Below, one piece after another: positions 37,231-49,200 of a stretch of DNA of 64,000 bases. The notes beneath the pieces are model-generated. The model made no database searches, was not told the DNA's origin, and saw only the letters and a list, made by a program, of their open reading frames with translations. Position numbers and translations under genes: made by a program. Source of the DNA: Agrobacterium tumefaciens. GTDB lineage: Bacteria > Pseudomonadota > Alphaproteobacteria > Rhizobiales > Rhizobiaceae. How positions within the stretch are numbered: the first letter of the stretch is position 1; every line of letters begins with the position of its first letter. Location: positions 2,448,501 through 2,512,500 of the forward strand of contig CP048485.1 of NCBI GenBank assembly GCA_025560025.1, in the 5' to 3' direction.

Positions 37231-37282
37231 GTTTGTAAAAATAGCTGACAGAAAAGGCCGCCGAAGCAGCCTTTTCAAAAGA

Positions 37283-39235
37283 TCACGCCGTGCGGTTCTG
37301 CCGGTTGGCGATCAAATCTTCGACAACCGCCGGATCGGCGAGCGTCGATGTATCCCCCAGCGCACCGAAATCGTCCTCGGCGATTTTCCGCAGGATACGC
37401 CGCATGATCTTGCCCGAACGGGTCTTCGGCAGGCCCGGCGCGAACTGGATCTTGTCAGGCGTAGCAACGGGCCCGATCTCGTTGCGGACGTGCTTTATCA
37501 GCTCCTCCCGCAGCGCATAGTCACCATTCTGACCCGCCATCAGCGTGACATAACAATAAATGCCCTGCCCCTTGATGGGATGCGGATAACCGACCACTGC
37601 CGCTTCCGAAACCTGGTGATGCGACACCAGCGCCGATTCCACCTCGGCCGTGCCGAGGCGATGGCCGGAAACGTTCAGGACATCATCGACGCGGCCGGTG
37701 ATCCAGTAATAGCCGTCCTCATCGCGCCGGCAGCCGTCACCGGTGAAGTACTTGCCCTTATAGGTCGAGAAATAGGTATCGATAAAACGCTGGTGATCGC
37801 CATAGACGGACCGCGACTGGCCCGGCCAGCTGTCGATGATGCAGAGATTACCATCGGCCGGCCCCTCCAGCACCTTGCCTTCGGCATCGACCAGCTGCGG
37901 CTGCACGCCGAAGAACGGCCTTGTCGCCGAACCCGGCTTCAAATCGGTCGCGCCCGGTAGCGGCGAGATGAGAATGCCGCCGGTTTCCGTCTGCCACCAG
38001 GTGTCGACGATGGGGCTCTTGTCCTCACCGACCACATGGTAATACCACTCCCAGGCTTCCGGATTGATCGGCTCGCCAACCGTGCCGAGAAGCCTGATGC
38101 TGGAGCGCGAGGAGCGCTGGACGAACTGGTCTCCGGCCCCCATCAGCGATCTGAGCGCCGTCGGTGCGGTATAGAAGATATTGACCTTGTGCTTGTCGAT
38201 GACTTCCCAGAAACGACCCTGGTCCGGGAAGTTGGGAACGCCTTCGAACATCAGCGTCGTCGCGCAGTTCGCAAGCGGCCCGTAGACGATGTAGGAATGG
38301 CCCGTGACCCAGCCGACATCAGCGGTACACCAATAGACCTCACCGTCCTTGTAGTCGAAGACATATTCATGCGTCATCGACGTATAAACGAGATAGCCGC
38401 CCGTGGTGTGCAGCACGCCCTTCGGCTTGCCGGTGGAGCCTGACGTGTAAAGAATGAAAAGCGGATCTTCCGCCCGCATCTTCACCGGCGGGCAATCCGG
38501 CTTCACGGTAGCGATTTCCTGATGGTACCAGATGTCGCGGCCCGGCGCCCAGCCGGTCTTGCCGCCGGTGCGGCGCACGACCAGAACCTTGTTGACGATG
38601 ACATATTGCTTGGCGGCAATATCGATCGCCTTGTCGGTGTTTTCCTTGAGCGGGATCGGTTTACCGCCGCGTACGCCCTCATCGCAGGTGATGACGAAAG
38701 TGGACTGGCAGTCGACGATACGGCCCGCCAACGCTTCCGGTGAGAACCCGCCGAACACGACGGAGTGAATGGCGCCGATACGGGCGCAGGCGAGCATGGC
38801 ATAGGCCGCCTCGGGTATCATCGGCATGTAGATGGTGACGCGGTCGCCCTTCTTCACGCCATGCTTCTTCAGCACGTTCGCCAGGCGGCAGACATAGTCA
38901 TAGAGTTGGTTATAGGTGATCTTCTTGTCGATATAGGGATTGTCGCCTTCCCAGATGATCGCCGTGCGCTCACCATGGGTCTTCAGATGCCGGTCGATAC
39001 AGTTATAGGAGACGTTGGTCAGGCCGTCCTCGAACCACTTGATCGGCACCCTTCCCTTGAAGGAGGTGTTCTTGACCTTGGTATAGGGTTTGAACCAGTC
39101 GATCCGCCGGCCGTGCTTGTCCCAGAACTTTTCGGGATCCTCGACGCTCTCCTGATACCATTTCTGGTAACGCTCATTGTCGATGAGCGTGCGGGCTTTT
39201 GCCGATTTGAGCACCGGATAAATCTTGGCAGACAT
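37283..39235 (-). CDS. acs: Acetyl-CoA synthetase (AMP-forming)
   Basis: This enzyme activates acetate to acetyl-CoA through acetyl-AMP. The 650-aa chain has the usual length. Motifs seen are [18 protein letters not shown] (ATP binding), [33 protein letters not shown] (hinge) and [17 protein letters not shown] with the C-terminal catalytic Lys that is the usual acetylation site. I chose the ATG at 39235 (MSAKIYPV); the frame runs 22 codons further without support. It is monocistronic. It opens towards the divergent trcR gene. Confidence 0.95.
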   Translation of the reverse strand: MSAKIYPVLKSAKARTLIDNERYQKWYQESVEDPEKFWDKHGRRIDWFKPYTKVKNTSFKGRVPIKWFEDGLTNVSYNCIDRHLKTHGERTAIIWEGDNPYIDKKITYNQLYDYVCRLANVLKKHGVKKGDRVTIYMPMIPEAAYAMLACARIGAIHSVVFGGFSPEALAGRIVDCQSTFVITCDEGVRGGKPIPLKENTDKAIDIAAKQYVIVNKVLVVRRTGGKTGWAPGRDIWYHQEIATVKPDCPPVKMRAEDPLFILYTSGSTGKPKGVLHTTGGYLVYTSMTHEYVFDYKDGEVYWCTADVGWVTGHSYIVYGPLANCATTLMFEGVPNFPDQGRFWEVIDKHKVNIFYTAPTALRSLMGAGDQFVQRSSRSSIRLLGTVGEPINPEAWEWYYHVVGEDKSPIVDTWWQTETGGILISPLPGATDLKPGSATRPFFGVQPQLVDAEGKVLEGPADGNLCIIDSWPGQSRSVYGDHQRFIDTYFSTYKGKYFTGDGCRRDEDGYYWITGRVDDVLNVSGHRLGTAEVESALVSHHQVSEAAVVGYPHPIKGQGIYCYVTLMAGQNGDYALREELIKHVRNEIGPVATPDKIQFAPGLPKTRSGKIMRRILRKIAEDDFGALGDTSTLADPAVVEDLIANRQNRTA

Positions 39236-39470
39236 AAACTCCTCCTGAAACCATAAATGTCTTGTTCTAAACGGGCGCCTTGAGACTCCCACCTCAGGCA
39301 TGTGGTGAATTCATAGCAGGTCGATCACGCACGGCAATTAGACAAAGGCATTTGTTTTGCAAAGAATTGCAATTATGATGCAATCCGGTTATAGAGCGCC
39401 AATATCCCGGAAATCAGTGGTTGATACCACGCCCGCGACACCGGCGCGGACGGACAGAAGGACTGTATCT

Positions 39471-40172
39471 ATGGCTCAACAATTGCTCATGCCAAAGGCT
39501 ACGGCTGTATGGCTGGTTGACAACACCGCGCTGTCGTTCGATCAGATCGCCACGTTCTGCAAACTGCATCCGCTTGAAGTCAAGGCGATTGCCGACGGTG
39601 AAGCCGCGCAGGGCATCAAGGGCCTCGACCCCATCGCGACCGGACAGCTTTCCCGCGACGAGATTGCCCGCGCTGAAGGCAATCCGAACCACAAGCTCAA
39701 GCTCTCCGAGCCGAAGGTCCGCGTGCCGGAATCCAAGCGCCGCGGCCCGCGCTACACGCCGGTTTCCAAGCGTCAGGATCGTCCGAACGCCATTCTCTGG
39801 CTGGTTCGCAACCATCCGGAACTGAAGGATGCACAGATTTCGCGCCTCGTCGGCACGACCAAATCCACCATCGAGCAGATCCGCGACCGCACCCACTGGA
39901 ATTCCGCCAACCTGACGCCGATGGATCCGGTAACGCTCGGCCTCTGCAGCCAGATTGATCTCGACCTCGAAGTTGAACGCGCCTCTCGCGGCCGTCCGCT
40001 GCCGACCGCCGAAGAACTCGGCAACACGCTGCAGCCGGCAACGGCAACGGAAGGTCTGGACTACAGCTTCCAGCGCGAAGAAGAAGAACAGATCGATGCA
40101 GACGCGGTCTTCAAGAAGCTCTCTTCGCTGAAGTCGACACCGAAGGACGAAGACGAGGACGATCACTACTGA
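39471..40172 (+). CDS. trcR: TrcR-type cell-cycle regulator (DUF1013)
   Basis: A 233-aa alphaproteobacterial DUF1013 protein starting MAQQLLMPKATAVWLVDN. It contains two predicted HTH-like segments: one around residues 17-45 (LSFDQIATFCKLHPLEVKAI) and one around 110-150 (DAQISRLVGTTKSTIEQIRD), joined by a basic linker rich in Arg/Lys. The C-terminus is acidic and ends DEDEDDHY. Family members are annotated as cell-cycle transcriptional regulator TrcR. I placed the start at the ATG at 39471; the frame is open upstream to 39357 without similarity. A terminator follows the stop. Confidence 0.85.
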   Translation: MAQQLLMPKATAVWLVDNTALSFDQIATFCKLHPLEVKAIADGEAAQGIKGLDPIATGQLSRDEIARAEGNPNHKLKLSEPKVRVPESKRRGPRYTPVSKRQDRPNAILWLVRNHPELKDAQISRLVGTTKSTIEQIRDRTHWNSANLTPMDPVTLGLCSQIDLDLEVERASRGRPLPTAEELGNTLQPATATEGLDYSFQREEEEQIDADAVFKKLSSLKSTPKDEDEDDHY

Positions 40173-40194
40173 TCGAAAGTCTTGCATTGTCTGA

Positions 40195-40221
40195 AAACCC
40201 GGCCGAAACGCCGGGTTTTTT
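40195..40221. terminator. Terminator after trcR
   Basis: A stem AACCCGGC/GCCGGGTT with a 6-nt loop (40203-40209 region) is followed by TTTTTTG on the + strand. It has A's on the other side, so the convergent YggS-like gene could use it as well. Confidence 0.85.
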
Positions 40222-40231
40222 GTTTGATGAT

Positions 40232-40891
40232 TTATCGAGCGCCGAAGATCGCCGAGCCGACGCGCACGCTCGTTGCGCCGAATTCGACTGCGGTTTCGAA
40301 ATCGCCGGACATGCCCATGGAAAGCTTCTCGAGGCCGCATTGTTTTGCAAGCTTCGCCAGAAGCGCAAAATGCGGACCGGGATTTTCCTCCGCCGGCGGA
40401 ATGCACATCAGCCCCTCGACCGGCAATTTCAGCTCATCCCGGCAAAAAGCAACAAAGGTAGCCGTCTCGCGCGGATCGATGCCGGCCTTCTGCGGCTCAA
40501 GCCCGGTATTGACCTGCACATAGAAACGAAGGCTGCGGCCCTGCTTGACGCATTCTTCGGAAAGCGCGCGGGCGATCTTTTCCCGGTCGATGCTCTGCAC
40601 GACATCAAATAATGCAACGGCATCCGCCGCCTTGTTGGATTGCAGCGGGCCGATCAGATGCAGCTCGATGTCAGGTGTCTTTTCTTTCAGGGCAGGCCAT
40701 TTGCCCTGCGCTTCCTGTACGCGGTTCTCGCCGAACACGCGCTGGCCACCATTGATGACCGGCTGGATCGCCTCCGCGTCGAATGTCTTCGAGACGGCGA
40801 CCAGTGCCACCGCCTCTGCCTTGCGGCCGGATTTCTCCGCAGCTTCCGCGATCCGCTGCCTGACATCCTCAAGACGTGCTTCGATTTCCAT
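40232..40891 (-). CDS. YggS-family PLP homeostasis protein
   Basis: A 219-aa PLP-binding protein of the YggS/PROSC family, which buffers pyridoxal phosphate rather than catalysing a known reaction. The N-terminal PLP Lys is in LVAVSKT, HLIGPLQSNK is the phosphate-binding region, and LSMGMSGDFETAVEFGATSVRVGSAIFG closes the barrel. The frame begins with GTG-ATG; I use the ATG at 40891, which has an AAAGG-type site upstream. The gene is divergent from leuS and convergent with trcR. Confidence 0.92.
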   Translation of the reverse strand: MEIEARLEDVRQRIAEAAEKSGRKAEAVALVAVSKTFDAEAIQPVINGGQRVFGENRVQEAQGKWPALKEKTPDIELHLIGPLQSNKAADAVALFDVVQSIDREKIARALSEECVKQGRSLRFYVQVNTGLEPQKAGIDPRETATFVAFCRDELKLPVEGLMCIPPAEENPGPHFALLAKLAKQCGLEKLSMGMSGDFETAVEFGATSVRVGSAIFGAR

Positions 40892-41083
40892 CACAGAACC
40901 TTTATTTGAACCATTCGCAAGCTAACTAGACGCCGATTGCCTTGATGCCAAGCGGGTTTAGCACCATTTGAGGCACGCTGGCCAAGATTGAACGCCCGGA
41001 CGCCCCGCCAAACTTGACGCCCCGGTCGTTTCATGGTGAAGGTCAGCGCAAATTTTTCCCCTCGATACCCGGAATTCAGAACA

Positions 41084-43714
41084 ATGGCCATCGAACGTTA
41101 CAATCCTCGCGACGCCGAGCCGCGCTGGCAGCAGAAATGGAACGAAGACAAGGTTTTCGTGACCGACAACAGCGATCCGCGCGAGAAGTATTACGTTCTA
41201 GAGATGTTTCCCTACCCATCGGGACGCATCCATATGGGCCATGTCCGCAACTACGCGATGGGTGATGTGGTTGCGCGCTACAAGCGCGCGCGCGGCTTCA
41301 ACGTTCTGCACCCGATGGGCTGGGACGCCTTCGGCATGCCTGCGGAAAACGCGGCCATGCAGAACAAGGTTCACCCGAAGGACTGGACCTACCAGAACAT
41401 CGCCACCATGCGCGGCCAGCTGAAGTCCATGGGCCTGTCGCTGGACTGGACCCGCGAATTCGCGACCTGCGACGTGGAATATTACCATCGCCAGCAGGCG
41501 CTGTTCGTCGATTTCATGGAAAAGGGCCTGGTTTACCGCAAGCAGTCCAAGGTCAACTGGGATCCGGTCGACCACACGGTTCTGGCCAATGAGCAGGTGA
41601 TCGACGGCCGCGGCTGGCGCTCCGGCGCACTGGTCGAACAGCGCGAACTGACACAATGGTTCTTCCGCATCACCGATTTCAGCCAGGACCTGCTGGACGA
41701 ACTGGATGAACTGGACCAGTGGCCGGAAAAAGTGCGCCTGATGCAGAAGAACTGGATCGGCCGTTCCGAAGGCCTGTCGCTGCGCTGGCAAACCGTCACT
41801 GAGACGGCGCCAGAAGGTTTTTCCGATATCACCGTTTATACAACGCGTCCCGACACCCTGTTCGGCGCATCCTTCCTGGCGATCGCCGCCGACCATCCGC
41901 TGGCAAAGGAACTGTCGGCGAACAACCCCGATATTGCCGCGTTCTGCGATGAATGCCGCCGCCATGGTACCTCTCTGGCAGCACTGGAAACCGCTGAAAA
42001 GAAGGGTATCGATACTGGCGTGAAGGTCGTTCACCCGCTGGATCCGACCTGGGAACTGCCCGTCTATGTCGCCAATTTCGTCTTGATGGATTACGGCACC
42101 GGCGCAATCTTCGGCTGCCCCTCGGGTGACCAGCGCGATCTGGATTTCGCTCGCAAATACGGCCTGCCGGTCGTGGCCGTCGTCGCACCCGAAGGCCCGG
42201 ATGCAGAAAGCTTCACCGTCGACGACACGGCCTATACCGATGACGGCGTGATGATCAATTCCGGCTTCCTGAACGGCATGAAGACGGCTGACGCCTTTGA
42301 GGCAGTCGTGCAGAAGCTCTCCGCCGAGATGCTGGGCAATGCGCCGCAGGCTGAGCGCAAGGTCAATTTCCGCCTGCGCGACTGGGGCATTTCCCGCCAG
42401 CGCTACTGGGGTTGCCCCATCCCCGTCATCCATTGCGAAGTCTGCGGCGTGGTGCCGGTTCCGAAGAAGGACCTGCCGGTCAAGCTGCCCGATGACGTGA
42501 CCTTCGACGTGCCCGGCAACCCGCTGGACCGGCACCCCACATGGCGTCATGTCGCCTGCCCGCAATGCGGTCATGACGCGCGGCGCGAAACCGACACGAT
42601 GGATACCTTTGTCGATTCCAGCTGGTATTACACCCGCTTCACAGCACCGTGGGAAGACCAGCCGACCGACCCGAAGGTTGCCAATCACTGGCTGCCGGTC
42701 GATCAATATATTGGCGGCATCGAGCACGCCATCCTGCACCTGCTCTATTCGCGTTTCTTCACCCGCGCCATGCGCGAGACCGGTCATGTCGGCGTCAAGG
42801 AACCCTTCAAGGGCCTGTTCACGCAGGGCATGGTGGTGCACGAGACCTACAGCCATGGCGAGGGCACAGGCCGCGAATGGATAGCACCCGCCGACCTGCG
42901 TATCGAAGAGACGGACGGCGCCCGCCGGGCATTCCTCCTGTCTTCTGGCGCGGAAGTGAAGATCGGCTCGATCGAGAAGATGTCGAAATCTAAGAAGAAC
43001 GTGGTCGACCCGGACGATATCATCGCATCCTACGGGGCGGATACCGCACGCTTCTTCGTCCTGTCGGACTCTCCGCCGGATCGCGACGTCATCTGGTCGG
43101 AAGCTGGCGTGGAGGGTGCAAACCGTTTCGTCCAGCGCGTCTGGCGCATCATCGGCGAAGTCGCCGGGGAACTGAAGAGCGTCAAGCCGAAGCCTGCGGC
43201 CGAAGGCGAAGGTCTGGCAGCCTCCAAGGCCGCCCACAAGACGCTGAAGGCTGTTCAGGAAGATCTGGACAAGCTCGCCTTCAACAAGGCGATTGCCCGC
43301 ATTTACGAGCTGGTCAACGCCTTGGCAGGACCACTTGCCGATGTCGCGGCGGGCGGCAAGTCGGATGACGTGAGGGCGGCGGCACGCGACGCCGTCGAAA
43401 TTCTCATCCGCATCATCGCCCCCATGACACCGCATCTGGCCGAAGAATGCTGGTCGGCCCTAGGCAACACAGGTCTCGTCGCCCAGACGCCGTGGCCAGC
43501 TTTCGTCGCCTCACTGGTCGAGGAAAACGATGTGGTCATGCCCGTCCAGGTCAACGGCAAGAAGCGCGGCGAATTGACAATCGCGCGCGATGCGGATCAA
43601 GATGCGGTCCGCACGGCCGCCCTTGCGCTGGATGCCGTCAAATCCATTCTTGCCGGTGGCGAGCCCAAGAAAGTCATCGTGGTTCCGCAGAGGATTGTGA
43701 ACATTGTTGTCTGA
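41084..43714 (+). CDS. leuS: Leucyl-tRNA synthetase
   Basis: An 876-aa class I aminoacyl-tRNA synthetase. The HIGH-type signature is HMGH (50-53) in [20 protein letters not shown], and the second signature is KMSKS (632-636). Between them lies the CP1 editing domain (about residues 225-420, with [14 protein letters not shown]) and a zinc-binding segment CEVCG...CPQCG. The anticodon-binding domain is C-terminal. I chose the ATG at 41084 ([10 protein letters not shown]); the frame extends upstream to 41033. It starts an operon with lptE and holA, overlapping lptE by 11 nt, and is divergent from the YggS-like gene. Confidence 0.97.
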   Translation: MAIERYNPRDAEPRWQQKWNEDKVFVTDNSDPREKYYVLEMFPYPSGRIHMGHVRNYAMGDVVARYKRARGFNVLHPMGWDAFGMPAENAAMQNKVHPKDWTYQNIATMRGQLKSMGLSLDWTREFATCDVEYYHRQQALFVDFMEKGLVYRKQSKVNWDPVDHTVLANEQVIDGRGWRSGALVEQRELTQWFFRITDFSQDLLDELDELDQWPEKVRLMQKNWIGRSEGLSLRWQTVTETAPEGFSDITVYTTRPDTLFGASFLAIAADHPLAKELSANNPDIAAFCDECRRHGTSLAALETAEKKGIDTGVKVVHPLDPTWELPVYVANFVLMDYGTGAIFGCPSGDQRDLDFARKYGLPVVAVVAPEGPDAESFTVDDTAYTDDGVMINSGFLNGMKTADAFEAVVQKLSAEMLGNAPQAERKVNFRLRDWGISRQRYWGCPIPVIHCEVCGVVPVPKKDLPVKLPDDVTFDVPGNPLDRHPTWRHVACPQCGHDARRETDTMDTFVDSSWYYTRFTAPWEDQPTDPKVANHWLPVDQYIGGIEHAILHLLYSRFFTRAMRETGHVGVKEPFKGLFTQGMVVHETYSHGEGTGREWIAPADLRIEETDGARRAFLLSSGAEVKIGSIEKMSKSKKNVVDPDDIIASYGADTARFFVLSDSPPDRDVIWSEAGVEGANRFVQRVWRIIGEVAGELKSVKPKPAAEGEGLAASKAAHKTLKAVQEDLDKLAFNKAIARIYELVNALAGPLADVAAGGKSDDVRAAARDAVEILIRIIAPMTPHLAEECWSALGNTGLVAQTPWPAFVASLVEENDVVMPVQVNGKKRGELTIARDADQDAVRTAALALDAVKSILAGGEPKKVIVVPQRIVNIVV

Positions 43715-44252
43715 CGTTTTTTCGAGATGGAGCCGCGTCGCGGCAGCAATTTCCGTCGTGATGATGGCTGGTCTTCTAGCGGGTTGCCAGGTGCGCCCGC
43801 TATATGGCGAAGCTTCCGGGACCAAGGAGAGACTGGCAGCCGTCAGCATTTCCGACGTCGGTGGCAGAGTTGGGCAGGAAGTCCGTAATCAGTTGATCTT
43901 TCTGATGGGCGGCGGTGCAGGCCAACCGGCAACGGCGCAATATAACGTCAAGATTTCCGTCAGCTCGAGCTCCTCAACGACGGAAGTGCAGAATTACGAC
44001 CTGACGACCCGCGCGAACAACAATTACGACGGCCCCTACCCCGGCCGTGTGGTGATGACCGGCAACTATGTTCTGACCCGTATTTCCGACGGTCAGATCC
44101 TGCGCTCCGCACGCCGCAGCGTAACGGCGCAGGTCGATCTGCCGCAGCAGGAATTCGCCAAGATCAGGGCAACCCGCGATGCTGAAAACCGGGCGGCTCG
44201 CGAACTGGCTGAAATCATCCGTACCGATATCGCCGCCACTCTCGGCCGCTGA
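43704..44252 (+). CDS. lptE: LPS-assembly lipoprotein LptE
   Basis: A 182-aa lipoprotein that plugs the LptD barrel and helps insert lipopolysaccharide into the outer membrane. The signal peptide ends with the lipobox LLAGC (Cys28). The mature part shows QVRPLYG right after the Cys, a typical rhizobial LptE start, and the [10 protein letters not shown]-terminus. The start is a TTG at 43704 (another TTG follows at 43707), preceded by AGAGGA inside the end of leuS, so leuS and lptE overlap by 11 nt. holA begins 11 nt after the stop; leuS-lptE-holA is a conserved proteobacterial arrangement. Confidence 0.88.
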   Translation: MLSDVFSRWSRVAAAISVVMMAGLLAGCQVRPLYGEASGTKERLAAVSISDVGGRVGQEVRNQLIFLMGGGAGQPATAQYNVKISVSSSSSTTEVQNYDLTTRANNNYDGPYPGRVVMTGNYVLTRISDGQILRSARRSVTAQVDLPQQEFAKIRATRDAENRAARELAEIIRTDIAATLGR

Positions 44253-44263
44253 GAGCCGGGGCC

Positions 44264-45301
44264 GTGGCAGAGATAAAATCGCATGAATTTGAGCGCTTCG
44301 CCGAAAACCCGGCGGAGCGCTTTCGCATTTTTGTACTTTACGGTCCGGATCGGGGCCTCGTGTCGGAGCGGGCGAGCATCATCGCGAAGAAAACCGGCAT
44401 CGATCCCGACGACGCTTTTGCGTCGCTGAAGCTGACCGCATCCGATCTGCAGGGTGACCCGGGCCGTCTGCTAGACGAGGTGAATGCCATAGGCCTTTTC
44501 GGCGGTGAGAAACTCGTCTGGGTCAAAGGTGCTTCGGCCGAACGGGCGCTGGTGGATGCCCTCCAGCTATTGGCCGAGACGCCACCGGAAGCGAGCTTCC
44601 TGATCATCGAAGCCGGCGATGTCAAAAAGGGCACGGGGCTGCGCAAGATCGCGGAACCTGCGCGTTCCATCGCCGCGATCCCCTGCTATGCCGACGATGC
44701 GCGCTCGTTGAACGCACTGATCGATCAGGAGCTGTCGGCCGACAATCTGCGCATCGCGCCGGCCGCGCGGCAGAGACTGATCGAATCGCTCGGCGGCGAC
44801 CGCATTGCCTCGCGCAACGAAATCCGCAAGCTCGCGCTTTATTGTCGTGGCGCGGAGGTGATCGAGGAAGACGACGTGCTGGCGATCATCGGCGATGCAA
44901 GCACGGTTTCCGCTGACGATGCCGTCGATGCCATCCTGAAGGGCGATAGAAACGCCTTTTTCCATGCGACCCAGAAGATCGTCGCCTCGAAGACGCCAAT
45001 TTTCCTGGTGCTTCAGGGATGCCTCAAGCAATTCCAGCTGCTTGATCAGATGCGGGCCGAGATGGACGAGAAAAAGCAGCAGGCCGGGCAGGTCATGCAA
45101 ACGCTTGGACCCCACATCCATTTTCGCAGAAAGCCGATCATCGAAAGAGCGCTGCGCACCTGGCAGCCTGCGGCAATCGCGCGCGAGATGAACCGCCTGC
45201 AGGCGGCCATATTGCAAAGCCGCCAGCGGCAAAGCCTGGAAGAAAGCGTGGCCCTTCTGACCCTGCTTTCGACTACGCTGCAATCCGGCCGAGGCGGCTG
45301 A
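44264..45301 (+). CDS. holA: DNA polymerase III subunit delta
   Basis: A 345-aa HolA, the clamp-loader subunit that opens the beta sliding clamp. Recognisable parts are RIFVLYGPDRGLVSERA near the N-terminus, the VKGASAERALVDAL segment, EASFLIIEAGDVKKGTGLRK and the domain III region with LLEQMRAEMDEKK-like helix and HIHFRRKPIIERALRTW. Length fits the family. The start is GTG at 44264, 11 nt after lptE, so it is the last gene of the leuS-lptE-holA operon. Confidence 0.92.
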   Translation: MAEIKSHEFERFAENPAERFRIFVLYGPDRGLVSERASIIAKKTGIDPDDAFASLKLTASDLQGDPGRLLDEVNAIGLFGGEKLVWVKGASAERALVDALQLLAETPPEASFLIIEAGDVKKGTGLRKIAEPARSIAAIPCYADDARSLNALIDQELSADNLRIAPAARQRLIESLGGDRIASRNEIRKLALYCRGAEVIEEDDVLAIIGDASTVSADDAVDAILKGDRNAFFHATQKIVASKTPIFLVLQGCLKQFQLLDQMRAEMDEKKQQAGQVMQTLGPHIHFRRKPIIERALRTWQPAAIAREMNRLQAAILQSRQRQSLEESVALLTLLSTTLQSGRGG

Positions 45302-45313
45302 ATTCCAGCAAAA

Positions 45314-45343
45314 AGCCCTCGCGCTTACGCTGCAAGGGCTCTT
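45314..45343 (+). terminator. Weak terminator after holA
   Basis: A 6-bp outer stem (45314-45319 with 45335-45340) with a short inner GCG/CGC pairing is followed by CTTAAAA, which is a poor T-run. It is placed where a terminator is expected. Confidence 0.4.
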
Positions 45344-45379
45344 AAAATCATAATACGTAGACAACAGGTCGTCGAAAAC

Positions 45380-45718
45380 TCAGTCGCCCTGACCGGGTTC
45401 AGCGGAAAAATAAAGGTCCAGCTTACCCTCGACGCCGTCCATTTCCTTGGCTTCGGGCATCGGATCACGCTTTATCGTGATGTTCGGCCAGATCGCTGCA
45501 TATTCCGCATTCAGCTTCAGCCACTTGTCGAGACCCGGCTCCGTATCGGGCTTGATCGCCTCGGCGGGACATTCCGGTTCGCACACACCGCAATCGATGC
45601 ATTCATCAGGATTGATCGCGAGGAAATTTTCACCCTCATAAAAGCAGTCGACGGGGCAGACTTCAACGCAATCGGTATATTTGCAGCGAATGCAATTGTC
45701 GGTCACGACATATGTCAT
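45380..45718 (-). CDS. fdxA: 7Fe ferredoxin FdxA
   Basis: A 112-aa ferredoxin with one 3Fe-4S and one 4Fe-4S cluster. Cys residues at 9, 12, 17 and 21 lie in the N-terminal [15 protein letters not shown] segment, and a second set lies in [14 protein letters not shown] (about residues 40-53). The C-terminal half carries no further cluster and ends acidic. The ATG at 45718 (MTYVVTDN) is the usual FdxA start. It lies 159 bp downstream of the S4 gene and is probably transcribed separately. Confidence 0.93.
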   Translation of the reverse strand: MTYVVTDNCIRCKYTDCVEVCPVDCFYEGENFLAINPDECIDCGVCEPECPAEAIKPDTEPGLDKWLKLNAEYAAIWPNITIKRDPMPEAKEMDGVEGKLDLYFSAEPGQGD

Positions 45719-45876
45719 GATGAACTCCAGAATATGCAGGCCGGGTCTTTGGGCTTCGGAACACAAGCCGTCGCCCGGAATTCAGACAGGGCAATTTCGC
45801 AAGTGACGTAATGCCTTTGCCTTCAGATAGCAAGGATAAACAATTCTGAAAAACCGGCTCGACTTGGAGGTTTATT

Positions 45877-46293
45877 CTAATCTGTATTTCCGTCACTGTC
45901 TGACAGAAACTTGTCGAGCGCTCTGCGCTCTTTTTTGGTCGGACGACCGCTGCCCGGCTCTCGCATCGCCTGCTCCAGGGGGCTCAGCCTGTCGGAAGGC
46001 GCCCTTGGCGGCGTCAGATCGTCATAGAGAAGCCTGGCCTCTTCATAGGGCCCACGCCGCTCGCCGCCGGACTTGACGACGAGTACCTTGTCCATTCGCT
46101 CGAAACCGATATCGAGCCTGTCACCCGCCTTCACCGCATGGCTTGGCTGACGGATAGTGACATCATTGACCTTAACCTGGCCAGACTGGATATAACCTTG
46201 GGCAAGGGAGCGGGATTTAGCCATGCGGGCAAAGAACAACCACTTGTCCAGACGCTGACGCGTACTCTCCAATGGCTGTTCTTTGCTCCCCAT
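45877..46293 (-). CDS. S4-domain RNA-binding protein (HslR/Hsp15-like)
   Basis: A 138-aa protein with an S4 domain in its first 70 residues (QRLDKWLFFARMAKSRSLAQGYIQSGQVKVN) and a basic, Arg/Lys-rich tail (GRPTKKERRALDKF). Hsp15-type proteins bind stalled 50S-peptidyl-tRNA complexes. It begins 4 bp after the stop of the Suv3-like helicase gene, so the two are co-transcribed. This pairing of an RNA helicase with an S4 protein suggests a shared role in RNA handling. Confidence 0.88.
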   Translation of the reverse strand: MGSKEQPLESTRQRLDKWLFFARMAKSRSLAQGYIQSGQVKVNDVTIRQPSHAVKAGDRLDIGFERMDKVLVVKSGGERRGPYEEARLLYDDLTPPRAPSDRLSPLEQAMREPGSGRPTKKERRALDKFLSDSDGNTD

Positions 46294-46297
46294 AGGC

Positions 46298-49200
46298 TTA
46301 CTTCTTCAGCTGCTCCTTGAGGGCAGCGAGCTTTGCGAAAGGTGAATCCGGATCGAGCGGCTTCTCCTTGCGGGGAGGCTTGGCTTCGAAACGCTGCTGA
46401 CCCTGCGGTTTTCCGCCGCGGTCATTACGGTCCGGCCTGTCCTTGCGCTCGCCGCGATCCTGACGATCGTTGCGATTGCCGCGGTCAGGGCGTCCACCAT
46501 CACGCTTGCGCTCACCCTCGCCGCCGCGATTAGCGGCTTCGCGATTTGCGCCGTCACGATTATCGCGACGGCCTTCACCACGACGCTCGCCCTGCTCGCG
46601 CGCGCCATCACGGCCTTGACCGCGATTGCCCGGACGACGGTTCTCGCTACGCTGGTTTTCGTTGCGGCCACCTGGGCGCCACAGAAGAACGGGCTTGGGC
46701 TCGGCAGCCTCAGTGCTTTCCGCAGGCACGGTCTCACCAACCGTAACTTCGTCGCTGACGGCTTGCGCGACCGGCGTTTCCTCGACGGTTTCAACAGCCG
46801 CCGTTTCGGATGCCTGTTCTTCCGAAGCGGGCTCATCCTGCTCGGCCTCAGCGCTTTCCTCTTCCGCCACCGCCTCAGCGGCGGCCGGAGCAGCAGCGCC
46901 GGTCTGGCTGGCGAGGAAGGCCTGCGCCTCTTCCGCCGTCACCTGGTCGGCACGGTAGCCGAGACCCTTGAGGATCTCTTCCATGTCGTCGAGCGTCGCG
47001 CCGAGAATGGAGAGCATCGCGGTCGTCGTCGTGAAGCGACGGCCATCATAGGCGCCTTCCGGGCGCGGCTGCTGGCCGGGCTTCCACTGCAACAGCGGAC
47101 GAATGAGATCAGCCAGACGCTCGAGAATGTCGATACGAACCGCACGCTTTCCAAGGAAACGGAAACCGGCAAGCTTGTAGAACATACGCTCGAAGGCGGG
47201 GTCCGTTACCACGGAGGTGCGGCCGGCAGCGAGCACCGGAATGAGATCGCCATAACCCGGCTTGCCGAGGCCATCATTCTTCAGCGCCCAGAGCAGCGTC
47301 ACAAGCTCGGCCGGAGCCGGCTTCAGCAATGCGGGCAGGAAGACGTGATAGGCGCCAAAACGCACGCCGTAGCGGCGCATGGAGGCGCGCGCATCCTGAT
47401 CCAGCGACTTCACGTCTTCGGTGACGTCGCGGCGGAACAGAACGCCAAGATTTTCGACCAGCTGGAACGCCAGGCCCTTTGCCAGACCCTGAAGGTCTTC
47501 GGCGCGTGAAATATCGTCCAGCGGCTTCAGCACGGTCGCAATCTGGTGATTGACGAAACGTTCGACGCGCGCCAGCGCGTGATCACGGGCGTTGCCGCTC
47601 AACTGTTCGTCGGCAAGCAGGATCACACGCGGCTTCATGATGTTGTCACCTGCCGAAAGGCGGGCCACCGGCTCGCCCAACCAGCGAACCAGACCATCGG
47701 AGCTCAAAGCAAGATCGCCATTTCCACTGGCGTGCAGACGCGCGGCACGCGCCTCGTATTCGAGCGCGAGCGCCTTTTGCGCCGCAGCCTGCACGGCCTT
47801 CTGATCCGGCCCTTCCATTCCCGGCACCGGCGTGAACCGGAACCCGGCCAACTGGCCGACGTGATGTCCTTCTACGAAGACATCACCATTTACACTGATT
47901 TCAGCTTCAAGCATCGCATTCTCTCTCAGGCGCCTCATGAGCACAGATGTCCTGCGATCAACAAAGCGTTTCGTCAACCTTTCATGTAGCGCATCGGACA
48001 ATCGATCCTCGATTTCCCGCGTCTTTTCTTGCCAGTGTGTCGGATCGGCAAGCCATCCTGGGCGGTTCGATACATAAGTCCATGTTCTGATCTGCGCAAT
48101 CCTTGCAGAAAGGGTATCGATCTCTCCATCCGTGCGATCGGCGCGGCGTACCTGCTCTGACATGAAATCTTCGTTCACCGCACCGCGTTTTACGAGGTCG
48201 AAATAGAGCGTCGATATCAGGTCGGCATGCTGGGCAGGCGCGATACGGCGATAGTCGGGAAGCGCGCAGGCCTCCCATAGTTTTTCCACCCGCGCATCGC
48301 TCGTCGTCACGTCGATGATTTCAGGATAACGCGATAGATATTCCAGCGCCTGCTGGTCGATTGCGGGCAAGGCCCGGGAAAGCCCCTGGATCGTGGGCGC
48401 GGCATCGAGGCTCAGACGCAGATTGGCGATGGAGGAAAAATCGAAATTCTTCGTCCGCCATTGCAGCACCTTCACCGCATCGAACTGATGGGTTTCGATA
48501 CGCTCCACCAATTCATCGTCAAAGGGATCGACGCGCCCCGTCACGCCGAAGGTGCCATCGCGAAGATGGCGGCCGGCGCGGCCGGCGATCTGGCCGATCT
48601 CGCCGGGATTGAGATTGCGGAACTGGTAACCGTCAAATTTACGGTCCTGCGCGAAGGCGACATGATCGACATCGAGGTTAAGCCCCATGCCAATGGCGTC
48701 CGTCGCGACAAGATATTCGACATCGCCGGACTGGTAGAGCCCGACCTGGGCATTGCGCGTTCGCGGCGAAAGCGCGCCCATCACCACAGCCGCACCGCCG
48801 CGCTGGCGCCGCACCAGCTCTGCGATGGCATAAACCTCTTCCGCCGAAAAGGCGACGATGGCCGTGCGTTGCGGCAGGCGGGTGATCTTTTTCTGGCCCG
48901 CATAAAAAAGCTGCGACAGGCGCGGCCGCTCGACCACGGTAATTCCCGGCAGCAGCTTCTCAAGGATCGGGCGCATCGTGCCTGCACCGAGAAGCAACGT
49001 TTCCTCCCGCCCACGCAAGTGCAGCACGCGGTCGGTGAAGATGTGGCCACGCTCCAGATCACCGGCCAGCTGCACCTCGTCGATCGCGACGAATGCGGCC
49101 GTCGTCTCGCGCGGCATGGCTTCCACCGTGCAGACCGAATATTTGGCTTTGGGAGGGGAAATCTTTTCTTCGCCGGTAATCAGCGCCACATTCGGCGCAC

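Noticed and set aside
41198..43435. A 745-codon open frame antisense to leuS
   Set aside because: LeuS is unambiguous on the + strand; the antisense translation shows no domain.
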